From positions 1 through 64,000 of the forward strand of contig JAFZVY010000160.1 of assembly GCA_017617575.1 (NCBI GenBank): a DNA stretch of 64,000 bases, given 5' to 3'. The notes beneath the pieces were generated by a model. It did not search any database. It was not told where the DNA came from and saw nothing but the letters and a program-made list of their open reading frames with translations. The stretch is from Bacteroidaceae bacterium (GTDB lineage Bacteria; Bacteroidota; Bacteroidia; Bacteroidales; Bacteroidaceae). The translations under genes were made by a program, and so were the position numbers. Positions 18,401 through 27,312 of the stretch are shown one piece after another (position 1 is the stretch's first letter; each line of letters starts with the position of its first letter).

Positions 18401-20818
18401 TTATTTTACAAATACCTTCTTGCCATTAAAAATATACAAACCTTTCTTAGTATTTTTAACTTTTCTACCCATCAAGTCATAATAAGCACCATCCTCAACA
18501 GCCTCTGTACCCTCACAATCAATGATGGCAGTAGGAGTCTCACCATCATTGCTGAGGTAAACTGCAGTAGGCACAACACTTGACGAAGTACCGTTACCGT
18601 TCAACTGGAAGCCAATCATGTATAGATGAGAGAGGTCAAGGTCAAAGCCATCAGTCTTCTTGAGAGTGGAAAGTTCAATAACCTTTGTAATACCATCCAA
18701 TGCAACCTCTGCACAAGGAGAGAGATAGTCGTCAACATCATAGAAGCGAATAAAGGCATTGGCAGATGGCGTACGAGTGAATTTCAAAACCAAATATTTG
18801 CTATCAGTCAAGTCAAGTCCCTTTGAGTATCTCCAACCACCAAAGTTATTATCAGTTGACTTGTAAAGAAGACGTACAGACGATGCTGACACTTCACCCG
18901 GAACATAGAGTGAAGGGTTGAAGTCGTCCTTGTTAAGTGGGAAAGGATTACTCTGATAATCAAAATCAATCACAGCCTTTTTGTCCAAGAGAGAGAGCAT
19001 CGTCTCTGCATAACGCTTACCAATCATACGGTAGCCCTCTGCTGTAAAATGAAGACCATCGGATGCAGCAGGACAACTAACAGAAGAAATGACAGCAGAG
19101 TTTGGAATAACGCTCTTAGTCTTGGCAATCACTGTATTATGTCCATAGCAGACACCACCCATATTCTGGCGAACCAACTCTCCTATGAGCAATGGACACT
19201 CTTCCTCGTTAAGACCGAGTTCATTGAGAAGGCGAATATATACACGCTTCACACGTACAGGCCAGTCCTTCTGTCCGTTGTTTGTACATCCCTGATGCAA
19301 GAGCATACCCTTGATGACACCCACCTTCTGTGCCTTCTTAGCAAGGTTCACAAGCTCACGGAATGGGTTATTGTTATATTCCTTGCAATAAGCCTTAAAC
19401 CAGTCAGCCTCACCACTGATATACGCTGCACACTTGTCCTCATCGAAGAGGTCGATGCTTGCACCACCAACAGCCACGTTAATAACTCCAACCTTTATTT
19501 CCTCTGGGAGATTGGCAACCATCTCACGTCCGAAGTAATCTGCAGGAGTAAGTCCAGTGTTGTTGCGGCACAAAGGAGGATAGGCAACGTACCAGTTACC
19601 CTTAGTGCGTGAAGAAGACGACATATTAACAGCAGCCATCATACGGAAACGAGAGTCTACACCCACACGGTCCTTTGCCTCTATTGCAGCATTTCCCTCC
19701 ATGTTTGACTGTCCAAAACAGAGGTAGATGTGGAAGTTAGAGTCGAACTCAGTAGGCTGAGTCATTGCACCGCTGTTTACGGTTTTGGCAATGTTATCAA
19801 CCTGCTTGTTGAACGAAGTGATATAGCGAGCGAGGATAGACACAGCAGAAGCGAGGTCACTTGTGCTACTTTCCTTCATTGCCTCCAAGTCATATTCTGC
19901 CAACTTGTTCTTCATTGTATTAAAGACAGTCTTTGACGTCATCTCCGGAATGTTCTCCCACTCCTTGAGTAATGCCTCTGCTCTATTGTAAGTCTGCAAG
20001 AACTCCTCGTATGGAGTCAACAGAGAGAATCTCTTGCAGAAGTTCCATATTTCCTTTGCGTTCTGCTGTGTAGGCCAGTGTCCGCCGTTGTCGTATGAGA
20101 AGAGAACAACCTCACCATCGTTGGCAGTTGTAGTCCACACTTCCTTCTTACCTGTCTTTCCTGCAGGAGTAGTGTAGCCATTTGTAGTCTTGCAAGTCAC
20201 AGTTCCCAATGACTTGGCAACGTTCTCCACATAGGCATGAATACCATACTGCTCGTAGCCGAACACATCATCACCGTATGCATGACAGTGAATGAGGTGT
20301 ATTGGTCTCTTAGCATTCTTAAGATTATTCCAAGGTGACTCAGAGAACTGGATGCCACTCGTAGGAGCAAAGGCTGCGAACGCCTCCATAACCTTTGAAG
20401 TGCTCTGGTTCAAACTGTGGTAAATGAGCATGCTTCCCATTGAGAAGCCTGACCAATATACACGAGCCTTGTTTATCTTGTATCTATTATACATTTCCGT
20501 GATAGTCTGGAGTACGAAGTCTGTATCTCCTGTACCTCCTGTGTCCCATGTGTTGCCATTGCTACGAAGATAGGCAACAATGAACTTCTCTGAGTCAACA
20601 AGAGTGTAGAGCTGGTCAGAATCATACTGGTACTTTGGGTCTTGATTCATACCATGGGTGACAATCATAAGTGGTAAGTTATCAGTAACAGTAGTAGGGG
20701 TGAACACGACCATGTTACGGCTTTTACCGCCAACAGTAATGTCCACGCTCACCTGTTTGTAAGCGTATGATGCGATGAACAACATACAGAATGCAAAAAG
20801 TAATGATAATTTCTTCAT
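18401..20818 (-). CDS. Double esterase: CE1-like domain plus CE6/SASA acetylesterase
   Basis: 805 residues with a signal peptide ending ASYAY. Residues about 25-270 form a PHB-depolymerase/CE1-like alpha/beta hydrolase with S126 in SGFSMGS and the oxyanion segment VTHGMNQ. After a helical linker (about 270-355), residues about 360-640 form a CE6/SASA SGNH esterase with S371 ([10 protein letters not shown]), the [10 protein letters not shown] block and an SDGLHFTAEGY D/H motif. Residues about 645-775 form the beta-rich module shared with the GH5 and the GH43 at 45073, followed by the tail YDLMGRKV...KGLYIFNGKK. Both catalytic types are known to remove acetyl (or feruloyl) esters from xylan; a CE1-CE6 acetylesterase (Axe1-6A) has been described in P. 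ruminicola. It lies directly upstream of the HTCS gene. Confidence 0.85.
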   Translation of the reverse strand: MKKLSLLFAFCMLFIASYAYKQVSVDITVGGKSRNMVVFTPTTVTDNLPLMIVTHGMNQDPKYQYDSDQLYTLVDSEKFIVAYLRSNGNTWDTGGTGDTDFVLQTITEMYNRYKINKARVYWSGFSMGSMLIYHSLNQSTSKVMEAFAAFAPTSGIQFSESPWNNLKNAKRPIHLIHCHAYGDDVFGYEQYGIHAYVENVAKSLGTVTCKTTNGYTTPAGKTGKKEVWTTTANDGEVVLFSYDNGGHWPTQQNAKEIWNFCKRFSLLTPYEEFLQTYNRAEALLKEWENIPEMTSKTVFNTMKNKLAEYDLEAMKESSTSDLASAVSILARYITSFNKQVDNIAKTVNSGAMTQPTEFDSNFHIYLCFGQSNMEGNAAIEAKDRVGVDSRFRMMAAVNMSSSSRTKGNWYVAYPPLCRNNTGLTPADYFGREMVANLPEEIKVGVINVAVGGASIDLFDEDKCAAYISGEADWFKAYCKEYNNNPFRELVNLAKKAQKVGVIKGMLLHQGCTNNGQKDWPVRVKRVYIRLLNELGLNEEECPLLIGELVRQNMGGVCYGHNTVIAKTKSVIPNSAVISSVSCPAASDGLHFTAEGYRMIGKRYAETMLSLLDKKAVIDFDYQSNPFPLNKDDFNPSLYVPGEVSASSVRLLYKSTDNNFGGWRYSKGLDLTDSKYLVLKFTRTPSANAFIRFYDVDDYLSPCAEVALDGITKVIELSTLKKTDGFDLDLSHLYMIGFQLNGNGTSSSVVPTAVYLSNDGETPTAIIDCEGTEAVEDGAYYDLMGRKVKNTKKGLYIFNGKKVFVK

Positions 20819-20979
20819 TTTTTTGATATTTGGTATTAATGTTAGTTGTTACTTTCCTATGGTTATGTGAGGTTGTACAACCATACAGCCCTACTATTAT
20901 CAGGTCTTACAGTAAGTCATTACGACAGCACTACACCTCTAAGCACAGCGACCCACAAAACCACTACAAAGTAACAAAA
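20819..20979. other. Intergenic leader of the double-esterase gene
   Basis: No gene. The reverse-strand sequence near 20966-20973 reads TTACTTTG, one base off the -7 consensus; otherwise nothing is seen. Confidence 0.35.
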
Positions 20980-21019
20980 AATAAAAAGGAAACATTACAC
21001 AGAATGTTTCCTTTTTATT
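20980..21019. terminator. Perfect 17-bp terminator hairpin of the GH51 gene
   Basis: Arms 20980-20996 and 21003-21019 are exact complements around a 6-base loop, A-rich on one side and T-rich on the other. It lies about 170 bases beyond the GH51 stop. Between them (21040-21185) are degenerate copies of the GC-rich repeat (CTCCACTCGGGGAGGTTGGG type). Confidence 0.75.
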
Positions 21020-21188
21020 ACTGTATGTTACAAAGCCCTCCTTTTGCGCTTTTAGTTAATCATCATCGAAAGAGTAACCAAAGTTCCTCCCATCGTGGAG
21101 ATTGCGAGGGAGCCTTATTTCAATTCCTCCATTCGACTTTTGAGTAACTAAGACCCCTCCACTCGGGGAGGTTGGGAGGGGGCCTTTA

Positions 21189-23186
21189 TTAAAGCTTCAT
21201 TGTTATCATCTGAACTGAGTAAGGTGGAAGCTCAAGAGTCATGTTCTTCTTCACCTTGATATTTTCCTTCACTGGAACTACAGGCTGCTTGTCGTAGTTG
21301 TTCTCATCGTCAAGGTTACCCTTGAGAGTAGTCTTTACTGCATTAGGCTTGATAGAGAAACGTGAAAGGTTCAAAGTAGCAGACTTAGTGTCAGCTGTGT
21401 TGTTTGCAACCTTGACATAAAGCTCACGAGTCTTAGTGTTGAGCACTACAGACTGACCGAGGAGGTGGTTGTCAAACTCGTTCTCGCCATTAGCGAACTT
21501 AACGCAGTCACCATAGAAGTAGTTACCAGAAGACTGTCCGAACATCTGCTGAACGTAGTAGCTGCATGTATAGTATGGACGCTCATTGTCGAAGTAAATC
21601 AAATCTGGGTTCCAGTTAGTGTTGTGCTTGTAAGCAAAGAGTGGAGCGTATGAAGTCATGACCACAACGTCACCATTGCGCTCAACGTGCATCAAGTAGA
21701 TAGCCTCTGCAAGAGCATCACCCCACTGGTTCATCATGCCGTGGCTACGGTCCTGAACTGAGTACTCACCGAGATAAACCTTTGTCTTACGGTCACGTGG
21801 ATAGTCATCATACTGACGAGAGTCGATGAACATCTTGCGTGGGTCATAGTAGTGCTCGTCAATGATTGGGAGTCCTATTTCCTCAGCAAGCTTCCATGAG
21901 TTCTCATAGTCAGGGTTGCCCTTATGTGAACCAGGACCTGCAGTACCAACAATCACGATGTCTGGGTACTTCTCAAGCACCTTATTATACATATACTTGA
22001 AACGCTCTGCAAACTCTGGAGTAATCTTCTCCTCATTACCGATACCGAGATACTTGAGGTTGAAAGGCTTTGGATGTCCTGCTTCAGCACGAACCTTACC
22101 CCACTTAGTGTTAACGTCACCGTTAGCCCACTCGATGAGGTCGAGAGCATCCTGAACCCACTCGTCCATCTCGTCCATAGGCACTACCTCCTGTGCTTGA
22201 GTCTTCATTCCCCAGCCACCGTTTACACCTTGGCAGCTAACACCACATGGAAGGATAGGAAGTGGCTGCATACCCATGTCCTCACAGAGCTGGAAGTACT
22301 CGAAGTAACCGACGCCCATTGACTGATTGTAGCCCCAAGTGTTCTTGAGAGCCTTACGAGTCTCCTTAGGTCCTACTGTTGTCTTCCAGCGGTAAGTATT
22401 CCAGAAACCGTCACCACCACCGTGGACAACACATCCACCAGGGAAGCGCATGAACTTAGGGTTCAATCCTGCGAGAGCCTCAGCCAAGTCCTTGCGGATG
22501 CCGTGACCCTTGTATGTATCCTGTGGCATGAGTGAAACCATATCTACGTCCAACTCTCCCTTCTCCATCACGAGAATCTGAAGGTTAGCGTTCTTGCAGT
22601 CCTCACTTGCTGTGAGAGTAGCTGTATATTTCTGCCATTCCTTGTCAAACACGTTGAGAGTAGTCTCAGCAAGCACCTTGCGGTTGTCGCCGACAAGTAC
22701 GATGCGAACAGGCTTACCCTTGCCAGTCACGTTACGCATGAACACAGAGAAGTCATACTTAGCACCAGCCTTCACATTCATTCCGTTGAAGCCGTCATTG
22801 CGCATTCCTACACCAGTCCAACCGTCGAAGTCATAGTAATGACCTACGCGCTCAATAAGCACGCGCATGTAAGTAGGATTGTTTGGGTGAAGAGGATTGT
22901 CCGTCTTGGCAGCAATGTAACCTGCAGAGTGTCCAGGACGCTCAAAGCGCCAGCATGTACCAGGACCCCATCCGTCGCGAACGGTTGGGTTATACTCGAA
23001 CGAGCCGTTCTGCACGAGGTCTGCATTCAAACCACCGTCGGCAGCGAAACTGATATCCTCGAAGAAGATACCGATAAGTTCATCACTAATCTGCTTACCT
23101 CCCTGTGGAGCAGACATCTGCTTCTGAGCTGAGAGAGGGAGCGATGTGGCAATGGCGATTGCCATGAGAGTATTAAGTCTTTTCAT
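21189..23186 (-). CDS. GH51 alpha-L-arabinofuranosidase with N-terminal CBM4-like domain
   Basis: 665 residues; the signal peptide ends LPLSAQK. Residues about 25-230 contain the family start (QISDELIGIFFEDISFAADG) and a CBM4/9-like insert (NGSFEYN...GPGTCWRFERPG). The TIM barrel holds the acid/base E385 (GIGNEEK) and the nucleophile E474 (YLGEYSV). A C-terminal beta domain ends the protein. The enzyme removes alpha-1,2/1,3-arabinofuranose from arabinoxylan or arabinan oligosaccharides by a retaining mechanism. It has its own consensus promoter (23250-23280) and terminator (20980-21019), so it is a single-gene unit. Confidence 0.92.
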   Translation of the reverse strand: MKRLNTLMAIAIATSLPLSAQKQMSAPQGGKQISDELIGIFFEDISFAADGGLNADLVQNGSFEYNPTVRDGWGPGTCWRFERPGHSAGYIAAKTDNPLHPNNPTYMRVLIERVGHYYDFDGWTGVGMRNDGFNGMNVKAGAKYDFSVFMRNVTGKGKPVRIVLVGDNRKVLAETTLNVFDKEWQKYTATLTASEDCKNANLQILVMEKGELDVDMVSLMPQDTYKGHGIRKDLAEALAGLNPKFMRFPGGCVVHGGGDGFWNTYRWKTTVGPKETRKALKNTWGYNQSMGVGYFEYFQLCEDMGMQPLPILPCGVSCQGVNGGWGMKTQAQEVVPMDEMDEWVQDALDLIEWANGDVNTKWGKVRAEAGHPKPFNLKYLGIGNEEKITPEFAERFKYMYNKVLEKYPDIVIVGTAGPGSHKGNPDYENSWKLAEEIGLPIIDEHYYDPRKMFIDSRQYDDYPRDRKTKVYLGEYSVQDRSHGMMNQWGDALAEAIYLMHVERNGDVVVMTSYAPLFAYKHNTNWNPDLIYFDNERPYYTCSYYVQQMFGQSSGNYFYGDCVKFANGENEFDNHLLGQSVVLNTKTRELYVKVANNTADTKSATLNLSRFSIKPNAVKTTLKGNLDDENNYDKQPVVPVKENIKVKKNMTLELPPYSVQMITMKL

Positions 23187-23249
23187 CTCTAAATGTGTTA
23201 TTTGGCAGTCTCTGTCCGAGTTGCCTTGTCAGTTAAAGTATTTCGGATG

Positions 23250-23280
23250 CAAATATAACAATTTATAGCAAACCGTCAAA
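23250..23280 (-). promoter_or_regulatory. Consensus promoter of the GH51 gene
   Basis: On the reverse strand TTTG (23277-23280), a 19-bp spacer, then TATATTTG (23250-23257): a full match to the Bacteroidetes pattern. The ATG is 63 bases downstream. Confidence 0.7.
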
Positions 23281-23365
23281 ACATTCAACACCCTTTTGAT
23301 ACATACCACTATACTTTTTGTTACAAGCGAGACAAGAACAATTAGGAATGAAGTTGGAATTTGCC

Positions 23366-23839
23366 CTAATAGACATCACCACTTAAACACCGAACGTATA
23401 TGAAAGTCTCAAGTGTCCCGTCCTGTCCACTAAGGTCGATAGGCACTTCCTTGTAAGTCGTTTCAGAAGCAAGCGTACCATTGTATGGACGATAGGCAGC
23501 ATAGGAATTGCCGTTCTCCAAATCCCGGCCAGCACCATCGAACAAAGCAAAGTGAGCATCAGTATTGGCAGACACACGAAGCATCTGCTTTGCCAGACTG
23601 TTGGTAGTAGGCTTAACAGGAAAGACACCAATAGCATCACCATCAGCCCAAGCGAACATAAGGCTCTTGTCAGTAGCAGTAAGCGACGTACGTGTCTCGT
23701 CATCCCATTCAAAAGGATGACTCTGAATGATCACCTTACCAAGGTTACTTTCCAAATGATTACTCTCCACCTCTACCAACTCCGATGAACACGAAGCAAG
23801 TAAGAACATAGGGATAAGTTCAAAGAGTTTTTTCATCAT
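23366..23839 (-). pseudogene. Fimbrillin-like lipoprotein, truncated
   Basis: 157 residues with a lipoprotein signal (MFLLASCSS, lipidated Cys at 17). The N-terminal half resembles fimbrillin/Mfa-like surface proteins: EWDDETRTSLT, MFAWADGDAIGVFP and YAAYRPYNG are typical. Such proteins are normally about 300 residues or longer; this one stops after VPIDLSGQDGT with an unrelated end (FIYVRCLSGDVY). The downstream 23186-23365 region shows no continuing frame. Most likely a remnant cut by a deletion, although a short lipoprotein cannot be excluded. Not obviously linked to xylan use. Confidence 0.5.
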
Positions 23840-24360
23840 TTAATTAGTTTTTTAGTCATTGTGTTTCCAAAAACAAAATTACTCCATTATTTTGAAACAG
23901 CAAAACAAACTAACATAAAAGACATACGAAATGTGCAATAGAAATTACTCATTCCTCATTATTTTCGTGAGGAGCGATGAGGACTCATTGAGGAGGAAAA
24001 AGCCCTCTCCCAGCCTCCCCGATGGGATAAGCTTTTAGATACCTCACAGCTGAAAGTATTAACACAAATCAACGGCAACATTTGCATGTTAATTGTTAAT
24101 TATTAATTGTTAACTGTAGGTAGTATTTTTAGGGGAAATATACCATTATGCTACTTGCTTACGAACACTCGTTTTCTTTATGTCAATCGTCTTGTTGCGG
24201 AAAAATTAGGGAGGATTGACGAACCATTAGCGAAGGATTAACGGAGAGTTGCCGATTGACATTTTGTCAACTATCCGCACATAAAATACCCGTCTGATGA
24301 GCATCGGGCAAAAAGTTCGCTCGCCACAGAAAAAAATTTGTTCCCGACGACCTTTTTACG
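23840..24360. other. Intergenic region without a recognisable gene
   Basis: About 520 bases with a degenerate GC-rich repeat near 24001-24027 (CCCTCTCCCAGCCTCCCCGATGGG type) and AT-rich stretches. No gene, and no clear promoter for the fimbrillin remnant. Confidence 0.4.
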
Positions 24361-24401
24361 AACAAAGCCGTTCGGAACGTTTTGTTCCAAACGGCTTTGT
24401 T
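24361..24401 (-). terminator. Terminator of the GH5 gene
   Basis: Arms 24361-24378 and 24384-24401 pair over 18 positions (AACAAAGCCGTT with AACGGCTTTGTT, plus GGAAC with GTTCC) around a GTTTT loop, 44 bases after the GH5 stop. Confidence 0.75.
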
Positions 24402-24444
24402 GACATAAACCTCATCCCTCCATTAGGGGTGACTGAGGGGCTAT

Positions 24445-26355
24445 TTACTTATTGAAGAACTTCTTACCGTTCTGGATGTAGAATCCCTTTGGAGTTCCAT
24501 TGATAATACGGCCTACAATATCGTACTTATTGTTGTCATGTGACTTATCCGCAGATACTGTTGCAATGGCTGTTGCGTCTGTCTCGCCATCGTTACTGAA
24601 GAATGTCTTTGCAAGATACATCTTTGATGCAACAGATGTAAAGTAAACAAGACGGATGTTTGTAAGATCGAGGTCTTTGCCCTCTACTGTCTTGATTGTT
24701 GTGAGGTCAATCTGATTGTGAGAACTTGATGCATCAAGTGTTACCTCTGCATAGTCACCCCAGAAGTCGTGAGTGTCGTAGATGCGAAGGTTAATCTTCC
24801 TTGATGTCACTCGATAGAGGTCAACAACAAGATACTTGTAGGCAGACACATCGAGTGGTTCCTCAAATCTCCATCCTACAGCTCCATTATCATTCTTGAA
24901 CTCGATGATTGCATATCCATTACCCTTAGTGAATGTATTTTCATAAAGAAGGTGGGGGTTGACATAGTTTGCTTCCAATGCCAATGGATTCTGTGGAATC
25001 TCCTGATATGGCTGGTAACGCTCCTCTGATGGGTAGTTTACTTGTGCATATTCCTTATACCACTTCCAGCATGCTTCACCGCAAGCCTCTTCCACTCCTG
25101 TGAACGCAGGCTTAACAGTCACCCTACTGATATCTGGCTCTGTATACCTATTGAGATTTGGCTTTGGCAAGTATGATGACCAGTCGAGGTAGCAATCTGT
25201 ACCAGAGAGTGTCATTGAGATATTCTGGTAGTAGTCAAGTGTTGCCTTGTAAGCCTTACCCCACTTTGATGTGCTACCTGTAGCCCAAGTACCGTAGTTG
25301 GCTGGTACCCATTCTCTATGTTCATTATAATGGCCTGCTCCTGGCTTTTCCGGACTCCAGTCAACCTCTGTGATTACGATTGGGTTTGTACGAACAACTG
25401 GAACTTGGTTACCAAAGTTGTTGATGGCATTTGTTGTGTTATACGAATTGTCTGATGTTCCGTACCATCCGCTGTAGTCATGAACAGCAAAGCCAAGATT
25501 GTGGAGTGGATCCTTGACCGGATACTTTGTATATGCAGCATAGCTTGACTGCCATCCCGTACCTGGAACCCAGATGATTCCCTTGAAGCCATTCTCTCGA
25601 ATCTTGTTGATGACTGGCTGGAAGAAGTCACGAAGTGCCTGATCCGTCTGCTGACCGTTGGCTGCATGGATGCGCACTGGCTCATTTGCAAGCTCAATAC
25701 TGATGTGCTTGTAGTATTTCTTTACCGTATCGTTCTTTGTCACAATGTCCCATACTGTGAGGAGGTAGTTCTGATAGTCTCCATCAACATAAATGTCACC
25801 AGGACACACACCAGGTGGACGCATGATGACGTGCATACCTCGTCCCATAGCCGCCTTAGCTATCTCTGTATAAAGAGTTCTCATGTATTTTGTGAGGCGA
25901 TTCTTGTCGAACTGATGAGTATCAGCCTCACCACTTACTTCCACACCCTGAGGGTCGTATGTCTTTCCATCCTTCTGAGTAAATCCTGTTCTGCTGACGC
26001 TACTATTGTTCGTCCAACATGGGTCGAGGTGGAGACGGAAAATGTTGCAGTATGTTCCTTTCTCTGGCAAAGTCGTTGCATAGAAAAGGCTCTTGAAATA
26101 GCTGATACATTGTCTAATATTTGTCGCCCCATTAGAAGAGCTGTTTGGGTCAATGTATCCCCATCCTTCCTTAACACCCCATCTGTTGCTGTTGAAGTAT
26201 GGGCTTGGGGTGTCCATGTAACCGTGAAGCACCACAATGTTACCAGCATCATCCTTGAGGTTGTTTCCATCCACATGAATACCTGGTGCCATCTGGGCAA
26301 AGGTAAAAGTAAATGCGAATTGTGCTAAAAATAGCGAAAGTAAAACTTTTTTCAT
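24445..26355 (-). CDS. GH5 endo-acting glycanase with C-terminal shared module and tail
   Basis: 636 residues; the signal peptide ends TFTFAQM. The GH5 TIM barrel (about 22-440) shows the acid/base E225 (ELANEPVR), the nucleophile E330 (VITEVDW) and the preceding HDYSGWYG strand. The subfamily is not decidable by eye; xylanase (as in GH5_21 enzymes of Bacteroides xylan loci), mannanase or glucanase are all possible, and the locus favours xylanase. Residues about 480-605 form the beta-rich module (GWRFEEPLDVSAYKYLVVDL, INLRIYDTHDFWG) also found on the double esterase at 18401 and the GH43 at 45073. The tail is KYDIVGRI...KGFYIQNGKK. Likely secreted to the surface. Monocistronic. Confidence 0.85.
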   Translation of the reverse strand: MKKVLLSLFLAQFAFTFTFAQMAPGIHVDGNNLKDDAGNIVVLHGYMDTPSPYFNSNRWGVKEGWGYIDPNSSSNGATNIRQCISYFKSLFYATTLPEKGTYCNIFRLHLDPCWTNNSSVSRTGFTQKDGKTYDPQGVEVSGEADTHQFDKNRLTKYMRTLYTEIAKAAMGRGMHVIMRPPGVCPGDIYVDGDYQNYLLTVWDIVTKNDTVKKYYKHISIELANEPVRIHAANGQQTDQALRDFFQPVINKIRENGFKGIIWVPGTGWQSSYAAYTKYPVKDPLHNLGFAVHDYSGWYGTSDNSYNTTNAINNFGNQVPVVRTNPIVITEVDWSPEKPGAGHYNEHREWVPANYGTWATGSTSKWGKAYKATLDYYQNISMTLSGTDCYLDWSSYLPKPNLNRYTEPDISRVTVKPAFTGVEEACGEACWKWYKEYAQVNYPSEERYQPYQEIPQNPLALEANYVNPHLLYENTFTKGNGYAIIEFKNDNGAVGWRFEEPLDVSAYKYLVVDLYRVTSRKINLRIYDTHDFWGDYAEVTLDASSSHNQIDLTTIKTVEGKDLDLTNIRLVYFTSVASKMYLAKTFFSNDGETDATAIATVSADKSHDNNKYDIVGRIINGTPKGFYIQNGKKFFNK

Positions 26356-26734
26356 ATTAATTAATAATGTAGTTAATTATTTGCTCACAAAGAAACGTAA
26401 ACAAGTACCCGTTTGGACTTGTCTTTTCCGTCCATTTTGCGTCGGTTCACATCTTGCTATTTTTACTTATGAAGTCATGGTGTATTATGCTTCTTTAACT
26501 TTCACGGCAATATGCTTATCAACTGCGGTAAATGGTTAGAAATGTTTTTTGGAACATACCAAAGGTTTAGTGCTGCAAAATTACACCATAATATATATTG
26601 GCGCTTTTGCAAATGTAAACATTTTTTCATGATTTGTTACATTGTTTCATTTTCTGCGTCGATATAACAAATTTGAAAGTTTTTGAAACCTGCAAGAAAA
26701 TACATTTTTTGCATGGTGTCTATCTTTGCAGCGT

Positions 26735-26998
26735 CAAACACGAACGAAGTGATTTCGGTTGTATTGGCAGTTAGTGGATTTTATTTATTAGGTTATTTTT
26801 TTAGAATAATTTTTTTGTTAGTATAGAGATAAATTAAGTTAGTATAATGGTGACTGAATCGTTAGTCGATTTAAGTTAATGAGATTTATTGATAGGTTAA
26901 GTTGGAAAAGATTTGTTTAGGATAATGTCGATTGGAGATTCACATCTCCATCCACATAAAAAAGGCTTGCTCTCAGAGATGACTGCAAGTCTTTTTTT
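26735..26998 (+). ncRNA. Candidate small RNA or terminated leader transcript upstream of GH97
   Basis: A forward -7 match TATCTTTG (26721-26728) would start transcription near 26735. A T-tailed hairpin ends at 26998. Between them is no open frame of note. A second small hairpin (GGAGAT 26934-26939, ATCTCC 26944-26949) lies just before the terminator. No -33 box is seen and no known RNA family is recognised, so this is a low-confidence proposal. Confidence 0.3.
26963..26998 (+). terminator. Orphan T-tailed hairpin
   Basis: AGGCTTGC (26963-26970) pairs with GCAAGTCT (26985-26992), with one G-T pair, followed by six T; upstream A residues extend the stem. No gene precedes it on the forward strand. 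Confidence 0.6.
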
Positions 26999-27312
26999 AG
27001 TTTTAAGCACAAAGACCTTCTCTCCCCCATCCCCTCTCTCCCTCTATGGGTGACTAATGCAATACGTGAGCATGCGGTAGGAAGGTTATAAGGTTATGCG
27101 GTTTTACGGTAGGACGTTTTAGTTTTTTGGTAGGACGCTATTTTAAACCTCGTGGAGAACTAAAGGTCAAAACGAAGATTTAGTGCGAACGCGCATGACT
27201 CGACGTTTATTTTGACATTACTTTGATACTACGTTATTATTAACATATAAACTGCATCGAAGTTTGATACGGAATAGTAATCCGAAACGACTGTCGGTGA
27301 AACATTAATTCT

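Larger units (their letters stand above)
26356..27312. other. Long divergent intergenic region (957 bases)
   Basis: Separates the reverse GH5 from the forward GH97. The reverse strand has two -7 matches (TAATTTTG at 26576-26583, TACATTTG at 26610-26617) that could drive GH5. The forward strand has TATCTTTG at 26721-26728 and a hairpin with a T run at 26963-26998. A GC-rich repeat remnant lies at about 27020-27062. No protein gene is seen. Confidence 0.55.

Noticed and set aside
25666..26328. 220-residue frame opposite the GH5 gene
   Set aside because: Lies fully antisense to a well-supported enzyme and has no recognisable domain.
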